From positions 212,210,731 through 212,274,730 of the forward strand of contig JAHLJT010000631.1 in NCBI GenBank assembly GCA_031308135.1: a DNA stretch of 64,000 nucleotides, read 5' to 3'. This document shows, piece after piece, positions 22,633 to 34,097 of the stretch (position 1 is its first letter; every line of letters begins with the position of its first letter). The notes beneath the pieces were generated by a model. That model had not been told where the DNA came from, did no database searches, and saw only the letters and a program-made list of their open reading frames with translations. Source of the stretch: Acheta domesticus (taxonomy: Eukaryota; Arthropoda; Insecta; Orthoptera; Gryllidae). Both the position numbers and the translations under genes were made by a program.

Positions 22633-25422
22633 ATCAAGCGGTCTAACTCTACTCAATTGGAATTGCAATGGAATTGAAAAACAGTTTGACTATTTCTCGC
22701 ATTTCTTACGTTCAAAAAAGATCGATATTGCTTGCCTAACCGAAACTCACCTCCGCTCCTCCTCAAAGTGCAATTTAAAAATCCCGGGATACATCGCCTA
22801 CAGAAATGACCGGCTATGCGATAAAGCTGCCGGTGGAGTAGCAATTGTAATCCACAGAAGAATTGCACATTGCAGCTTAAATACTCCATCTTCTGAAAAC
22901 TTAGAAACAATAGGAATCAAATTAACACTGTCAAGTCAACTTGACGTGCACATAATTGCAGCCTATAGGCCCCCTAACAGACCATTTCCAACCGACCTAA
23001 AACAGCTACTTTCTCTCAATAGTTCAATCATAATTAGTGGCGACTTTAACGCAAAACATAAACTGTGGGGTTGTAATACCACCTCGCCCCAAGGCAAAAA
23101 GCTCTTTCAAATCGCATCAGAAAAGGCCTGTACAGTAAATGCACCTACATCACCCACCTTTTATCCATCACATATCAATGTTAAACCAGACATTCTGGAT
23201 CTAACGTTAACAAAAAATATCAACCTTCCGTTAATACAAAGCCCGCAGCCAGAATTAAACTCTGACCACACACCGGTAATAATAAAATTTCAACGTAAAT
23301 ATACTACCCGTTACACACAGACCACGCATCGTCACAGGAACAATAATTGGCAAAAATTTCGTGATTACTTGTCCCACCAACTGTCAGTACCAAAAAACAT
23401 GACCAATAACATCAGAATAGAAACTGAAATAGAACAGTTTACCACGCTCATCCACAATGCAATTAAAGAATCGCAAACAACAGTCCCACGATCAGGGTTC
23501 AAGAACCCTATATCCCAAATAGGCTTTTGAAAACGATTGCCACCAAACGTCAACTAAGACGCAAATGGCAGAGGCTCAGGCTCCCTCACTTAAAAAACCA
23601 AATAAATAACCTAGGTCATCATATAAACAAACAACTCGGAAAAAATGAGATTTACATTTCAGAAATCTATTAGTCAGATTACCCCAGGTTCACATGACCA
23701 ATGGTCAATAATAAGGCATTTAACTAAGGAAAAAATTAACATTCCAGCAATAAAATCGGGAAATAGTGAAGCTATAACTGACAGCGAAAAAACCCGTGCA
23801 TTTGCAAAGCACTAAGCCTCGGCATTCAGCCCGAACATATCTCACGATACGGCTTTTACAGATAAAGTTGAAAACGAAATCAACAAAGATTGGTTCACAG
23901 CAGAGCTACCCACAAAATTTATTACACCGAAGGAAATTAATAATCAAATTACATGCTTACGTCCAAAGAAATCTTCAGGCCACGACCAAATACCTAACTT
24001 TATTATAAAAGAACTCCCACAACAAGCTATTAGTGTTTTAACAGCTATTTTTAACGCATGTTTAAGGCTGGGTTACTTCCCACAGCAATGGAAGCATGCC
24101 GAAATAATTCCAATCCCCAAACCAGGAAAGGATCATAAACAAATTTCAAATTACAGACCCATTAGTCTAATTCCTTCAATCAGCAAAATTTTTGAAAAAT
24201 TCATATTAAACAGATTAACTAAATACCTAAGTGAAGTTAATGCAATCCCTAACATTCAATTCGGATGCAAAGAAAAACATTCCTCAACCCACGAACTTCT
24301 CAGACTAACTTACCATATAGCGAACTCCTTCGAAAATAAAAGATACACTCTCGCAGTTTTTCTAGACGTCTCACAAGCATACGACCGGGTATGGCACGCA
24401 GGTTTACTCGATAAGCTAAAGATATTGGGTACACCTTCCTTTCTCTATAAAATCATTCAAAGCTTCATCCAAGGTCGAACGTTTACAGTGTGGTTAAACA
24501 ACACAGCTTCCCATATTGAAAACATTTCTGCAGGAGTACCGCAAGGATCATCGCTCTCCCCTTTGCTATACAACATCTACACAGCAGATTTCCCCCCACC
24601 AGCAAAATCGCAAATGGCCACCTTCGCTGACGACACCACCTTATTCATTTCCTCCAGCTCCTGCGAACGAGGAGCAAAACTCTTACAAGAAGATCTTTCA
24701 AAATTTGTAACTTGGACACAGAAATGGAGAATAGCTCTAAACGCATCAAAAACAGTTTGCAAAATCTTTACACTAAGGAAAATACCTGACTTACCACCAC
24801 TAAATATTCAAAATACTCCAATACCCTGGACTGACAAATCTAAAGCAATCAAATATCTTGGCTTACACTTTGATACTAAGTTAACCTGGAAAGAACACAT
24901 AATGAAAATAGAAAAATCTACTAAACAAAAAATTGGCAAACTATATCCACTCATCAACAAGAAGTCTCATCTGAAAACAGAAACTGCCCTGTCAATATTT
25001 AAGTCAATTGTAAGACCTTCTATTGTCATATGCATGTGTAATCTGGGGAGGAGCCTCCAAGTCATCACTTACAAAATTACAAATAATTCAGAACAAATTC
25101 CTCCGTCTGGCTATTAAAGCGCCTTGGTACATTACAAATGAGCAAATTCATCATGAATTAAAAATACCCCTACTATCAGAATTTCTATCAAAACTCTCCA
25201 ACAATTTTTGAAGAAACCTTAACCAATGCCCAAGCACAAACATTTTCAATCTCAATAGAAATGGCCCAACAAATCCTAGAATTAAATCTAAATTTCCCAA
25301 AGATGTTTTCCTTCCCCCCTGAAAAAAAGACTGAATATAGATTAGCTGGAATGAGGAAATACACACCTCCCATCCACAAGACCAATCCCTATGTAGTAAA
25401 TATAAGTAATTGTAAGAACTAG
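22619..25422 (+). pseudogene. LINE ORF2: APE endonuclease-reverse transcriptase, broken
   Basis: The endonuclease is intact in the first frame (22619-23530): NWNCNG, TETH, GGVAIVI, AAYRPP, SGDFNAKH and SDHTPV give the catalytic Asn, Glu, Asp and His set. The frame changes near 23528 (premature TGA) and again near 23650. TAA at 23813-23815 interrupts the linker. The RT then reads openly from about 23816 to 25020: KKSSGHDQIP, NYRPISLI, FLDVSQAYDRVWH (motif A Asp), GVPQGSSLSP and FADDTTLF (catalytic FADD, about 24624). Two more frame breaks, near 25025 and 25205, separate the C-terminal part ending at 25422. No RNase H was seen. The enzyme would nick the target and copy RNA; this copy cannot. 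Confidence 0.88.
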
Positions 25423-25646
25423 TGTTTCATTGCCCATTGTAAGAACCATTTATACCTCTTCAGTATTGTAAATTAATTGTAATCTATTAAAGTGTATTAA
25501 ATTGTAATCTATGTTGTATCCCTTGTTATGAAATTAGTTAAGTTCTTTGTAAAAGAGTGTGTAATATGTAAACATATCAACTAAATAATGTAAAGCAGCA
25601 ACCAGCTGCTGATCTTATTGGATAATAAAAAATTTTTTTTTGCCTC

Positions 25647-26229
25647 ACATTTCATGTTAAGTAGCATCAGAAGCTCAGTGTCCGTTATTGTTATTATTGG
25701 TATTATATTTGCCTGGAGCCTCCACTTTCTTGGCTCGGCACTGAAGTCCCTTATTTATTGGTAGTAATGCAGCTCTAATTTGTAGAGGTGTATTTATCAC
25801 TGAATGATGTACACTCGCATGCGCGCGCGCGTATGTGTTTGTGTAGGGGGGTCTTATTTTCGAATCCGCCTCGGAGGTTCCTGAAACGGCCCTGAAATCA
25901 ACAGATGGAATATTGGTCCCATTACAACTCACATATACGATTTAATATTACGTCACTTTTACTGAGCACACTACTTGCAGAGAATTATTTGCCCTATGAC
26001 CATGAGAATTATTAACACTAGAACTATCACTACAACAATTTACACTATTTGCATCCACATTTAACATACACAGCCATGTACAATAGTTTGCCTCTTTCAA
26101 ATTCCATCCTTGAACATTATCAATTTTAGCCTTCCCATTCCCTTGAAGGTCTGCGGGTACCACGGGTGATATCTAATTAAAGAAACTCAATTTCTCCTTT
26201 CTTGTTCTTTAACTATATCCTGCTTTTTT
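25647..26229. other. Intergenic; alternating CG/TG run, no gene seen
   Basis: A GCGCGCGCGC microsatellite-like run is at about 25820. A minus-strand frame at 25948-26163 may be a decayed continuation of the THAP-like remnant to its right. Confidence 0.35.
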
Positions 26230-26480
26230 TCTGCCGAATCCCTTCTAGGCGTGGGGGCTATCCTTGAAAGTGCACCGCTGAATATGAAGGAACAGCATTA
26301 TCCCATAGCCTGTGATATGCAAGGGGTATTTGTATAACTGTGCCATCGTCCAATTTATATGACTGTACACGAATAACGTCGTCTGCGAATTGTTTTTCAC
26401 AAACAAACGACCCCTTGGTTGGCTTTTATTTCGCCCCAGTAACAGCAGAAGCCCGCTTCTTTCTTAATTCTTCACATTTG
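26230..26480 (-). pseudogene. THAP-type zinc-finger remnant
   Basis: The minus-strand reading holds FVCEKQFADDVI, then DDGTVIQIP, then WDNAVPSYS, matching the second half of a THAP domain (second zinc-binding Cys in C-x-x-x-F, then the AVP box). An internal TAA near 26430 and a stop soon after AVP show it is broken. THAP domains occur in P-element-type transposases and host regulators; the catalytic part was not found. Confidence 0.5.
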
Positions 26481-26821
26481 GGAAATTAGAATGTGGTTAC
26501 AGCTGCACTCCGGTACACAGCATCTTCGCGGCACGTAAAATAAAATAGCAAATGTTCAATAAACATATTCACGGTTAAGTAATGAAATGATCATTTTCGT
26601 CTTAATCAAACTTACCTTTACTTTTATTTCTTACAACACCTTCCACAAAGTTTTATTAATCTTTCTGCATTCACATTACCAAGGCGACAGTATATCGCAA
26701 AAAATACCGAAGTCACACTTCGTAAGAACTCAGAATTTCACTAAACAGAGCACAGGCATGCACACGAGTAGATCGAGACGACCTTGGTAGAAGGCGTTGG
26801 TGGAACAATTTTAATAAATAA

Positions 26822-27320
26822 CTAGTGGTGCTACAAAATGGCACAGACTTTCCCTAGTTAGTTTTCTATTTCCTTGGGTCTGAGCTAGCTGTTAGGTATT
26901 GCCACGTTCTCTTGCTAGCTGCCATCTATCGCCACCCAAAATTAATTTTTGTTTACATTTTCTTATGTTTTCTGTTTCCTAGTGGTAGAACGGAAATATT
27001 AACTTTAGAATATTAAAGAACACTAAAACCTCGTCCTAAATGGCGATTTTGTTTGAAAAATTTGGAGTCATTTTTAAGAAAATGGCGTTTAAGCGCTACC
27101 AAAAACGGGAAATTTGAAGCTCTTTTTCACACAAAATTCTCGACTTTTCCAAAAACTTCATTTCAAGTCATTTGAAGAACATTAACTCACAAATATAATA
27201 GTGTTTACAAATTACTGGTAATGTACATATTAAAGGTGTGAGAGATCTTGCAAAACAATTATTATATTTGTGTAATTTTTGAAAAAAAATGAACTTCACT
27301 TCATATTAAAGAGTGTACAG
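26822..27320 (-). repeat. Family A, 3' part, inverted
   Basis: Starts AATAACTAGTGGTGCTACAA and runs inward through GTTTACAAATTACTGGTAATG and GAGAGATCTTGCAAA, the reverse complement of 7140-7667 and 39460-39972. Confidence 0.8.
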
Positions 27321-27323
27321 TAA

Positions 27324-27440
27324 TCCCTCGACATCCGCGGATTCGCTATTCGCGAGTTCCGAACATTCGCGATTAGACAAATGCTACCAGTTTTAACATT
27401 CGCGGCTTCAACATTCACGAGTGAATCATTTATTTATTTA
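27324..27440. repeat. Possible pogo/Tigger-like terminal sequence
   Basis: TACAGTAATCCCTCGACATC followed by repeated ATTCGCG/TTCGCGA boxes resembles pogo/Tigger-type ends (CAGTNNTCCCTCG). No matching inverted copy or transposase was found nearby, so the call is weak. Confidence 0.3.
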
Positions 27441-27490
27441 TTTGGTCAAAAAACAGTAAAAACTGTACATGACTTGTGCGGAAAGAGATT
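27420..27490 (+). repeat. Dispersed repeat R4, copy 1
   Basis: (TTTA)n followed by TCAAAAAACAGTAAAAACTG and then TACATGAC. The same order recurs at 46098-46165 and 63112-63183. The CAGT..ACTG core is palindromic. Confidence 0.6.
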
Positions 27491-29460
27491 ATTAATTGAG
27501 CCCAGAGTAAAATTTAAAAAAATTGAAAAACTAGAAACAAGAATTTAGAAAAGAATTATTATTTTAGAAAAATAAATAAATTTCAACGGTAAATGAGCTG
27601 CTGATTTGATTTTTCTGCATTGCTAACAAAATGGTAATGAACATCAGTTCTACTCCTACCATTACATGCAAAAGGAGTGCTCAACAAAATGTGCGCACAG
27701 TGAAGCTACATTTACGTCCAGAAGCAAAACAATGTGCCATCTCAGCATTTGCTCAATGGATCAGGGAAACTGGACAAAAACCTGATCGAGATGGGGGTCA
27801 TTGACCCGGAAGCTAAAGTACATTACTTGTTATAGGCGCATTAAATATTTTTTAAATGTATACAAGTATACAATACAATAGTTCTTCGGACAGTTTGGGT
27901 TTGTCGGCGCAAGACACACCCATTAAGAAAATTAATCTAGGAAAACGTCATTTAATAAAATACAAAATGAAATGGAAACATGATTATTACTGGCTATGCA
28001 AGATAAAAGTCAAAAGAGTATAAAACAAGTTGTCTGTGTAAGAAAGAGTGAGCGTTTATCATGGTGGAATAAATGATATCGCAAAGCACTTGAAAACAAG
28101 TTCTTACGTGAAGATCGCGAGCTCTCACGCTGCAAAAAATTTAACAGACTGTTTCGCCAGTCAGGTACGTCTTCTGATAACGAAAATACCTATTGAAATT
28201 TGGTAACATACTGATTACGAAGTTTGTGATTGAAATCTGTTTAAATGTATCTGTTTCGATACCTGCAACTAAAATATTACTTATTATTGGTTTTTATTTT
28301 GTCCCGCCTTTTCCAAACAAATCACGACTTAGACGAAACAATCTGGCAACGCTGCACTGCAGTAACATGAGTTGATGCCCTGAACCACACGTATCCCGGC
28401 CCATTATGTCTTTTCAAGAGACGGCCTTCATAAAAAAAAAATTCTTGTTCCCGATCTACGTATGTAGTTCGAGACGCCTTGGTTATACTATATTTCTCTT
28501 CAATTCGATGTAAAATGAAATAATCATTCTTCTCTTATCATTCTCTTGGAAAGAGTAAAGTATCGAAAATGAGTGAAGTGGTGTTTCGACCATTTTAAAC
28601 TTAATGTTTGTATCATAGGATCCAAAATACTTATTCGCAAGAAAATGGTGTACAACTAATTCCCGTCTATGCACATTTGCGTTCTTACTAGAATCGAAAA
28701 TGTATATGATGAATGCTGTATACCCCGCATTTCTTGCGTCATGGTATGCCCGTCATTTGCTTAAGTCGATACATGATGTAAGTGTTGGTACATAATCGGT
28801 TATACTCTGCAATTAAAACTTAAGTTCAAGCAATACCCCATATTTACTTCTCTGACGCCATGTTATCAAATTCATGATAAATCTTGGATGTTTCAGACTA
28901 CACATCTTTTATAAAATATGAGCTATTACTAATTCATATTTTCTTTTATAAAGGATCTATGATAAAGATCATTGACAATGTAATGCCTGGCTTAATAATG
29001 GATATTGACGTAATATCGTTCAGAATATTATTAGCTTGTAAATAGTAGTCATAAATGCGATTTTTGTGAAAATTTGCTCAATTTAATATTTTTTAAAAAC
29101 AACTTCCGATTTTATAGTTGGCGCCACCTGGACAAGCCTTAAATAAAATAGCTGTTATAAAATAATAGTAATATGTCTAAATAATCACATTATTAAGCTT
29201 TATTTTCTTAGCTGATCAAAGTACCATTGATCTCTATGTATGACTAAATTTAGATTAGTGCAAATAACACCGTTCATCAAAGTAATTATGTTTCGAATTA
29301 GTATGTTGGTTAAACTGATCGAAGTGTTCAGCATGCTCGGCAATGCTCGGTTTCAGCAAGGGTCTGTTGATGTGACGATTTGAATTATAGTCACCTTCAA
29401 ATTGTTGAACTGGCTAATGAACAACAAATGTAAAACTTTTTCTACTGTGCGTTGAATTTA
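27491..29460. other. Intergenic, no gene seen
   Basis: AT-rich tract upstream of the LIN-9 homologue. It must hold the 5' UTR and promoter of that gene, but no core-promoter motif stands out. 27640-27800 has a short protein-like reading without homology. Confidence 0.4.
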
Positions 29461-31041
29461 ATGTGTGCCTCCATGTCTTCTGATCAGTGTGAAGAACATC
29501 ACATGGATTGCGAGCAGCCTTCGTTGAGTGTCGATGACTCTCTTGTAATAAATCTACAGACTTCTGTCGACATGATTAATGTGCTTGTAAAGCAAGAATC
29601 TGATGATGTGCATGCTGATATCCCACCATCCCAGGAAATGTGTGCCGTAGACACGACACTTGATTTACCAAAACGACCACGTCGAACGTATGTTTCACCA
29701 GATTACGTTTACAACAGATTGACGCCCACGAAGATACCTTCTCGCAAGAAACGAGTTAAACTTCAAAATTCAAGGTCTACAAGCGCATCGCCCGTGAGAA
29801 CCCTTAATGGCAATGTGAAGCAAAAGGTAAGATCTGTATCGACATTTGAGCACACTCGCAATATTGGTCTAAAACTTCGTAACATGATCGCCGTGAGCAA
29901 GTCGTTCAGTTGGTTGTATTACGAATTTTTTACAAGCAATATAGATGTTCCAGCATTTGCTCAAAAAAATGACTTTTCTAATTTTCTCGAAGAATCAATG
30001 CCTCATTTACGCACAAGAATGCTTACAAGGTGTGAATGGACAATCATCCGTCGTTTAATGGGGAAACCTCGACGACTTTCACAAACTTTCTTTAGACAAG
30101 AAAGATGTGATTTAGAACGAAGAAGAAATGCAATTCGTTACGTGCAATATAGCAGAATTTTACCTTTTGGTGACCCAACTTGCCTTCCAGATGAAATTCC
30201 CATGAGGGCCGTCATCGGAACGAAGGTCAACGCACGTTTGCGACAACCTCGTGACGGCATATTCGTAGGAATAGTAGAAGCTATAGATATATCTAATAAT
30301 AATTACAGAATTTCTTTCGATAAAGAAGGTTTAGGCACACATTTTGTTCCAGATTATGAAACTATGTCTGTTTCACCTATAGAAACTTTATCATTTTCCA
30401 GCTGTACGAAAGTATTTCAGCCTCATAATAAAACATGGGTAAATGTATTTTCTCTATGCCCGCAATCGTCACAGAATGAAGGATCTACAAATGTGTCAGT
30501 CAATTTCATAATGAAAATTGTGAAACTCAAAAAAGCACTAGATGCAAAAAGATGTGCTGTAAACAAATTACGAGATATGAATTCAGAAGCAGAAAAGTCT
30601 GTGCTTAATGAAGGACGAATTACAATTGATTTTCAACGGCAATACGCACATCAAATCCTGCATTTGGAAGATTTGAATTTGAAAATTCAACAATATTTAA
30701 CATTTTCGCAACAGTATTCCTTACAAGCATCGGCAAAAGCTAGTGGATTTTTTGACAATGGTTCTTCTCCCCTAGCAAATAAATGCAATGATGCAATGAA
30801 AGTTTATGAAAAGTTAGTTTGGAAAGTTAAGAGTGAAAAATTACGTAACTTAATACAAAATTTTATTAATGTTATGTTACATATTCAAAATTTGCCCATT
30901 TCGAACTATAAATTTTGGGAGACTTCACAATTAAACGAAATTATGAAGAAAATACAGTCGTCACTTTATCATCGCAATATTTCCTGCTTTGAGAATGGCG
31001 TTAAAATTCATATTTGGCATTTCCAATCATTTCAATATTGA
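29461..31041 (+). CDS. lin-9: LIN-9 homologue (DREAM/MuvB complex subunit)
   Basis: An uninterrupted 526-codon ORF. I start it at ATG 29461; a second ATG follows at 29473. The DIRP domain (about residues 150-250) is unmistakable: FSWLYYEFFTSNID, MPHLRTRMLTRCEW and IRRLMGKPRRLSQTFF. It is followed by LPDEIPM, VIGTKVNARLR and the GLGTHFVPDYE box, also typical of LIN-9 (Drosophila Mip130/Aly). A basic patch (RKKRVK) precedes the domain, and the C-terminus is helical and ends IHIWHFQSFQY, near where LIN-9 proteins end. LIN-9 works in the nucleus in the MuvB core that binds cell-cycle promoters. The coding region has no intron, unlike most animal LIN9 genes, so it could be a functional retrocopy or an intron-poor lineage gene. 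NAXE starts 191 bp downstream on the same strand. Confidence 0.9.
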   Translation: MCASMSSDQCEEHHMDCEQPSLSVDDSLVINLQTSVDMINVLVKQESDDVHADIPPSQEMCAVDTTLDLPKRPRRTYVSPDYVYNRLTPTKIPSRKKRVKLQNSRSTSASPVRTLNGNVKQKVRSVSTFEHTRNIGLKLRNMIAVSKSFSWLYYEFFTSNIDVPAFAQKNDFSNFLEESMPHLRTRMLTRCEWTIIRRLMGKPRRLSQTFFRQERCDLERRRNAIRYVQYSRILPFGDPTCLPDEIPMRAVIGTKVNARLRQPRDGIFVGIVEAIDISNNNYRISFDKEGLGTHFVPDYETMSVSPIETLSFSSCTKVFQPHNKTWVNVFSLCPQSSQNEGSTNVSVNFIMKIVKLKKALDAKRCAVNKLRDMNSEAEKSVLNEGRITIDFQRQYAHQILHLEDLNLKIQQYLTFSQQYSLQASAKASGFFDNGSSPLANKCNDAMKVYEKLVWKVKSEKLRNLIQNFINVMLHIQNLPISNYKFWETSQLNEIMKKIQSSLYHRNISCFENGVKIHIWHFQSFQY

Positions 31042-31232
31042 GTGTACCGAAGTGCAAAGGACCAAATGTAATAGAAAATCTTGTACATTGTCTTGAAAGC
31101 CAAAAGAAAGCGAACTGAACGTTCCCTATCAGCGGAAGGTCGAACCATCTTGAACTTCCATTCTATAGCCGCACTCGGGGCGACATTCAAAAGTGCAAGA
31201 GGTTAAGTAGGTTAAAACTGTTTTGCCGATTC

Positions 31233-32027
31233 ATGTTTTCCTCGCAAGGTTTATTGTATAGATTTTTAAGAGGCATAAGCAAGAAAGGAACGGAGGGCTC
31301 TTCTGCGTGGCGGAATAAATATTGTACTTACACTATGAAGTTTTTAGAACAAAATGAAGCAATAAACATCGACCAAGAATTGTTTACCACATACAAATTC
31401 AGTGTCGATCAACTAATGGAATTGGCTGGTTTAAGTTGCGCAGTATCTATTGCTGAATGTTATCCTTTAAAGAAAATTAATAAAGCTGTTCTAGTGTGCT
31501 GTGGGCCCGGTAATAACGGAGGTGACGGACTTGTTTGTGCCAGGCACCTGAAGTTATTTGGTTATAATCCTGTTGTGTATTACCCAAAAAGAACAGAGAA
31601 GGAGTTGTATCAGAATTTAACAGTTCAATGTAAAGCAATGGAAATACCATTTCTGGAACAAGTCCCTGATGTGAATGAACTAAATTGTACGTATGATCTT
31701 CTTGTAGATGCTTTGTTTGGTTTTAGTTTCAAACCTCCAGTACGACCAGAATTTGCAAGTATTTTAGATGGTCTACAAGAAACACAAACACCAATCTGTA
31801 GTATTGACATACCTAGTGGTTGGGATGTTGAAACTGGTATTCCTGCAAATGGAGGTATTAAGCCAGAGTTACTGATATCTTTGACTGCCCCCAAAAAGTG
31901 TGCTAATACATTTAAAGGAAAATATCACTATCTGGGTGGAAGATTTGTTCCTCCTGCTTTAGCCATGAAGTATGATCTGAATTTACCTGATTATCCTGGA
32001 ACTAGTTGTTGCATAAAATTGAACTGA
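31233..32027 (+). CDS. NAXE: NAD(P)HX epimerase
   Basis: A 264-aa uninterrupted ORF of the YjeF_N family. The first ~30 residues are basic and hydroxylated with no acidic residue before the first Glu ([12 protein letters not shown]), suggesting a mitochondrial targeting peptide. Motifs: [11 protein letters not shown], the nucleotide-binding [15 protein letters not shown] (residues 91-105), DALFGFSF, and [11 protein letters not shown] (about 190-199), then SLTAPKKCA and GGRFVPP. It interconverts R and S forms of hydrated NADH/NADPH so that the partner dehydratase can repair them. Length matches the family. It has no intron, and lies 191 bp after the LIN-9 stop with no AATAAA or ATTAAA between, which raises the question of a shared transcript. 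AATAAA at 32278 probably ends its mRNA. Confidence 0.93.
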   Translation: MFSSQGLLYRFLRGISKKGTEGSSAWRNKYCTYTMKFLEQNEAINIDQELFTTYKFSVDQLMELAGLSCAVSIAECYPLKKINKAVLVCCGPGNNGGDGLVCARHLKLFGYNPVVYYPKRTEKELYQNLTVQCKAMEIPFLEQVPDVNELNCTYDLLVDALFGFSFKPPVRPEFASILDGLQETQTPICSIDIPSGWDVETGIPANGGIKPELLISLTAPKKCANTFKGKYHYLGGRFVPPALAMKYDLNLPDYPGTSCCIKLN

Positions 32028-32277
32028 TGTGAAATTGATTATAAGGTTCTCAATCTTCATGCTTGGAGTTTTTCCAATTTGAAGGCCTTGTTAAGGGTAA
32101 CAATGTCAAATAACAATAGAAAAATATTTTGCCTTGTTACTAGGCAGTATTCAAGGGACCATGTCAAATTCTAGTGAGCAATGTCAGCAGCAGGTGCTGA
32201 GATCTCAAGATCTCTTCATGAGAATTTGAGTTTTGAAAGTAGAGCTATAAAAATTGATACCACAGAAACATGCCATA

Positions 32278-32283
32278 AATAAA
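32278..32283 (+). terminator. Polyadenylation signal after NAXE
   Basis: AATAAA about 250 bases after the NAXE stop codon, the first canonical signal downstream of that stop. The only earlier one after the LIN-9 stop is at 31314-31319, inside the NAXE coding region. Confidence 0.5.
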
Positions 32284-32607
32284 TGAAATCCAAAGCTAAT
32301 TGCAAATACTGGACAATGCAGCTAGGAACATCAGATAAGTATTTCTAATTCTGCATGTGAGTCAAGAAGAATTGCTACTTTCTAAGAGGAAGCACGTTTT
32401 CCAAGAAGTAAATACCTTCATGTATACAAGGAACACCTGGTTCAAAAAAACTTGCCTGTCAAATGGCTTGTAATGGAAATATTGCTTGTCAAATTATTGT
32501 ATGTCTCCAACTTTGCACCAAAATATCATTTTTCTGATATTTCAACAGTCCTAGGGTTCTTGCTGTTGTGTTTTAAAAACAAGTTGTTGGATGTTGCTTT
32601 ATGATGC

Positions 32608-33171
32608 ATGAAAACTGTGCATTGTCTGGTATCATCCATATTGGGTGCAGGGTGTAATCAACCCATTAGAAGAAAGAAAACTGCCCATCAATCTAAAATA
32701 AAAAAAAAAATTGCAATGTTGAAAGAACCTCTTACAACTGATACAAAGTTTAAACAGTTTGGAAAAATGAATTATGAACATCTTAATATTGATCGACCTG
32801 ATATGTCTGTCCCAAGTATTCTGAGCAGAGATGAAAGAACTCGTGATGGTACAAATGCTCAAACTGGTTTTATGGGTATTATGAACAGTCTTGCTTCAAC
32901 AGCAATTAAAGTAATTTACCACATTTTCCTGATAATTGCACAAGTGATACCTGTTTTTGAAGTATTTCCTTATGTCTATGATTTTGTTGTAAAGAGTGTG
33001 ACTGAAATAAGACTTGCAGAAGATCGTAAAGAAGTTATTACTAAAGGAGCTCTATTGATTCTTCAAGTGTTGGTGATTCTTGTAAGCTTTGTTTTTGTTC
33101 TTTGTGCAATTTTATTACCAGTTTTTACCTTGTGTACAAGTGTATTAAGAAGATTGTTCTTCTTTGTGTAA
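32608..33171 (+). CDS. Small two-pass membrane protein, unrecognised
   Basis: A 187-codon ORF with no family I recognise. The first ~40 codons are basic, and ATG 32716 (MLKEPLTT) is an equally good start; a possible splice acceptor (TGGGTGCAG) sits at about 32641-32649, so the 5' part may be intronic. From about residue 60 it has a soluble stretch (MNYEHLNIDRPDMSVPS), a hydrophobic segment at about 98-121, a polar connector with VTEIRLAEDRKE, and a longer hydrophobic segment at about 147-180 ending in LRRLFFFV. It sits 580 bp after NAXE on the same strand and converges on the SAC3D1 gene. The reading looks coding by composition; function is unknown. Confidence 0.5.
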   Translation: MKTVHCLVSSILGAGCNQPIRRKKTAHQSKIKKKIAMLKEPLTTDTKFKQFGKMNYEHLNIDRPDMSVPSILSRDERTRDGTNAQTGFMGIMNSLASTAIKVIYHIFLIIAQVIPVFEVFPYVYDFVVKSVTEIRLAEDRKEVITKGALLILQVLVILVSFVFVLCAILLPVFTLCTSVLRRLFFFV

Positions 33172-34097
33172 GTTTGAGCATTAAACAGTTGAAATAATTA
33201 ACTATCATGTTTGTTCATTTAATAGCCTCTTGGCCCAACATCCTACAATTATTACTTATTGAGGCCAGCTTCAGTTAGGAGCAAAACCCTCTTCCCTCTT
33301 GAAGTTACAAAATTAAAATAATTGTAAGGTTTTTATGAATATGTTTAAGAATTATGCTAGTTTTGTGAATTAATTTCAAAACTAATGCAGTTAGATGCAT
33401 AAATGCTTCAATGTATTCTCAGGTAGTTGAAATATTTTGTCTTTGCAATTTTTTTCAAATTAGTGTGTTAGTTACTACTAGAGGCATGTAATCTCATGTA
33501 GCAAGTGACTTCTACATTTGCAAATACATAGAAATTTGTTTTGCATTTTTTAAAATGATTTTCATTATATTATTGACATTAGCAGGAATTAAATTAATTG
33601 AGATAAATACACTATCATTTTTGTTAAGTTACCAAAGAACCAATTGATGTAGGTGAGGAATGTGTTGTGTGTTTTTTCGTTCGGTTTTTCTTTTTTATGA
33701 ATACAATACATATTTAACTTTTCTTGTAACCAAATGATATGAAAATTTTGCATTACTAAATTGCATCAGGGTTAATAGAAAAGTAGTAAAACATGTAGTT
33801 TGATTTTAGTTTAGAATTGTTTTCTTGCTTATAAATGTAATGTGCTGTGACCTATCATGTTTTATGTAGAGACAATGGGATTTGCACAGAAAGGAAATTC
33901 AGGGAAAACATTCAGATGATCAGTCAGCGCCATGACTTTTAATAGTTCAAAGCATTCACATACAAAAGGTAGCAAAGTTTAAAACATCAAAATATTGTAA
34001 CACATTTATATAAAACATAACAATATCGTAAAATGATACAAAGCAATATATGTTTTTCATTGATAAAAACACTTTGAAGCCAAATCTGTTTTGATTA
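33172..34097. other. Convergent 3' intergenic region
   Basis: AT-rich region between the plus-strand 32608-33171 ORF and the last exon of the minus-strand SAC3D1 gene. It should contain both 3' UTRs. No gene or repeat seen. Confidence 0.4.

Larger units (their letters stand above)
20961..25635 (+). mobile_element. Full-length Jockey-like non-LTR retrotransposon
   Basis: About 4.67 kb flanked by an 11-12 bp target-site duplication. Order: 205-bp 5' UTR with an internal promoter, ORF1 (gag-like, three zinc knuckles), ORF2 (APE endonuclease plus reverse transcriptase) overlapping ORF1 by 14 bases, a 3' UTR of about 200 bp, and a short AATAAAAAA tail. ORF1 is intact but ORF2 carries several frame breaks and one internal stop, so the copy is recent yet dead. 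Zinc knuckles in ORF1 with a PRE_C2HC-type domain, and no RNase H, place it in the Jockey superfamily. Confidence 0.85.

Noticed and set aside
29461..31041. LIN-9 ORF as a dead retrocopy
   Set aside because: 526 codons with no frameshift or stop and conserved DIRP motifs; no poly(A) remnant or target duplication seen.
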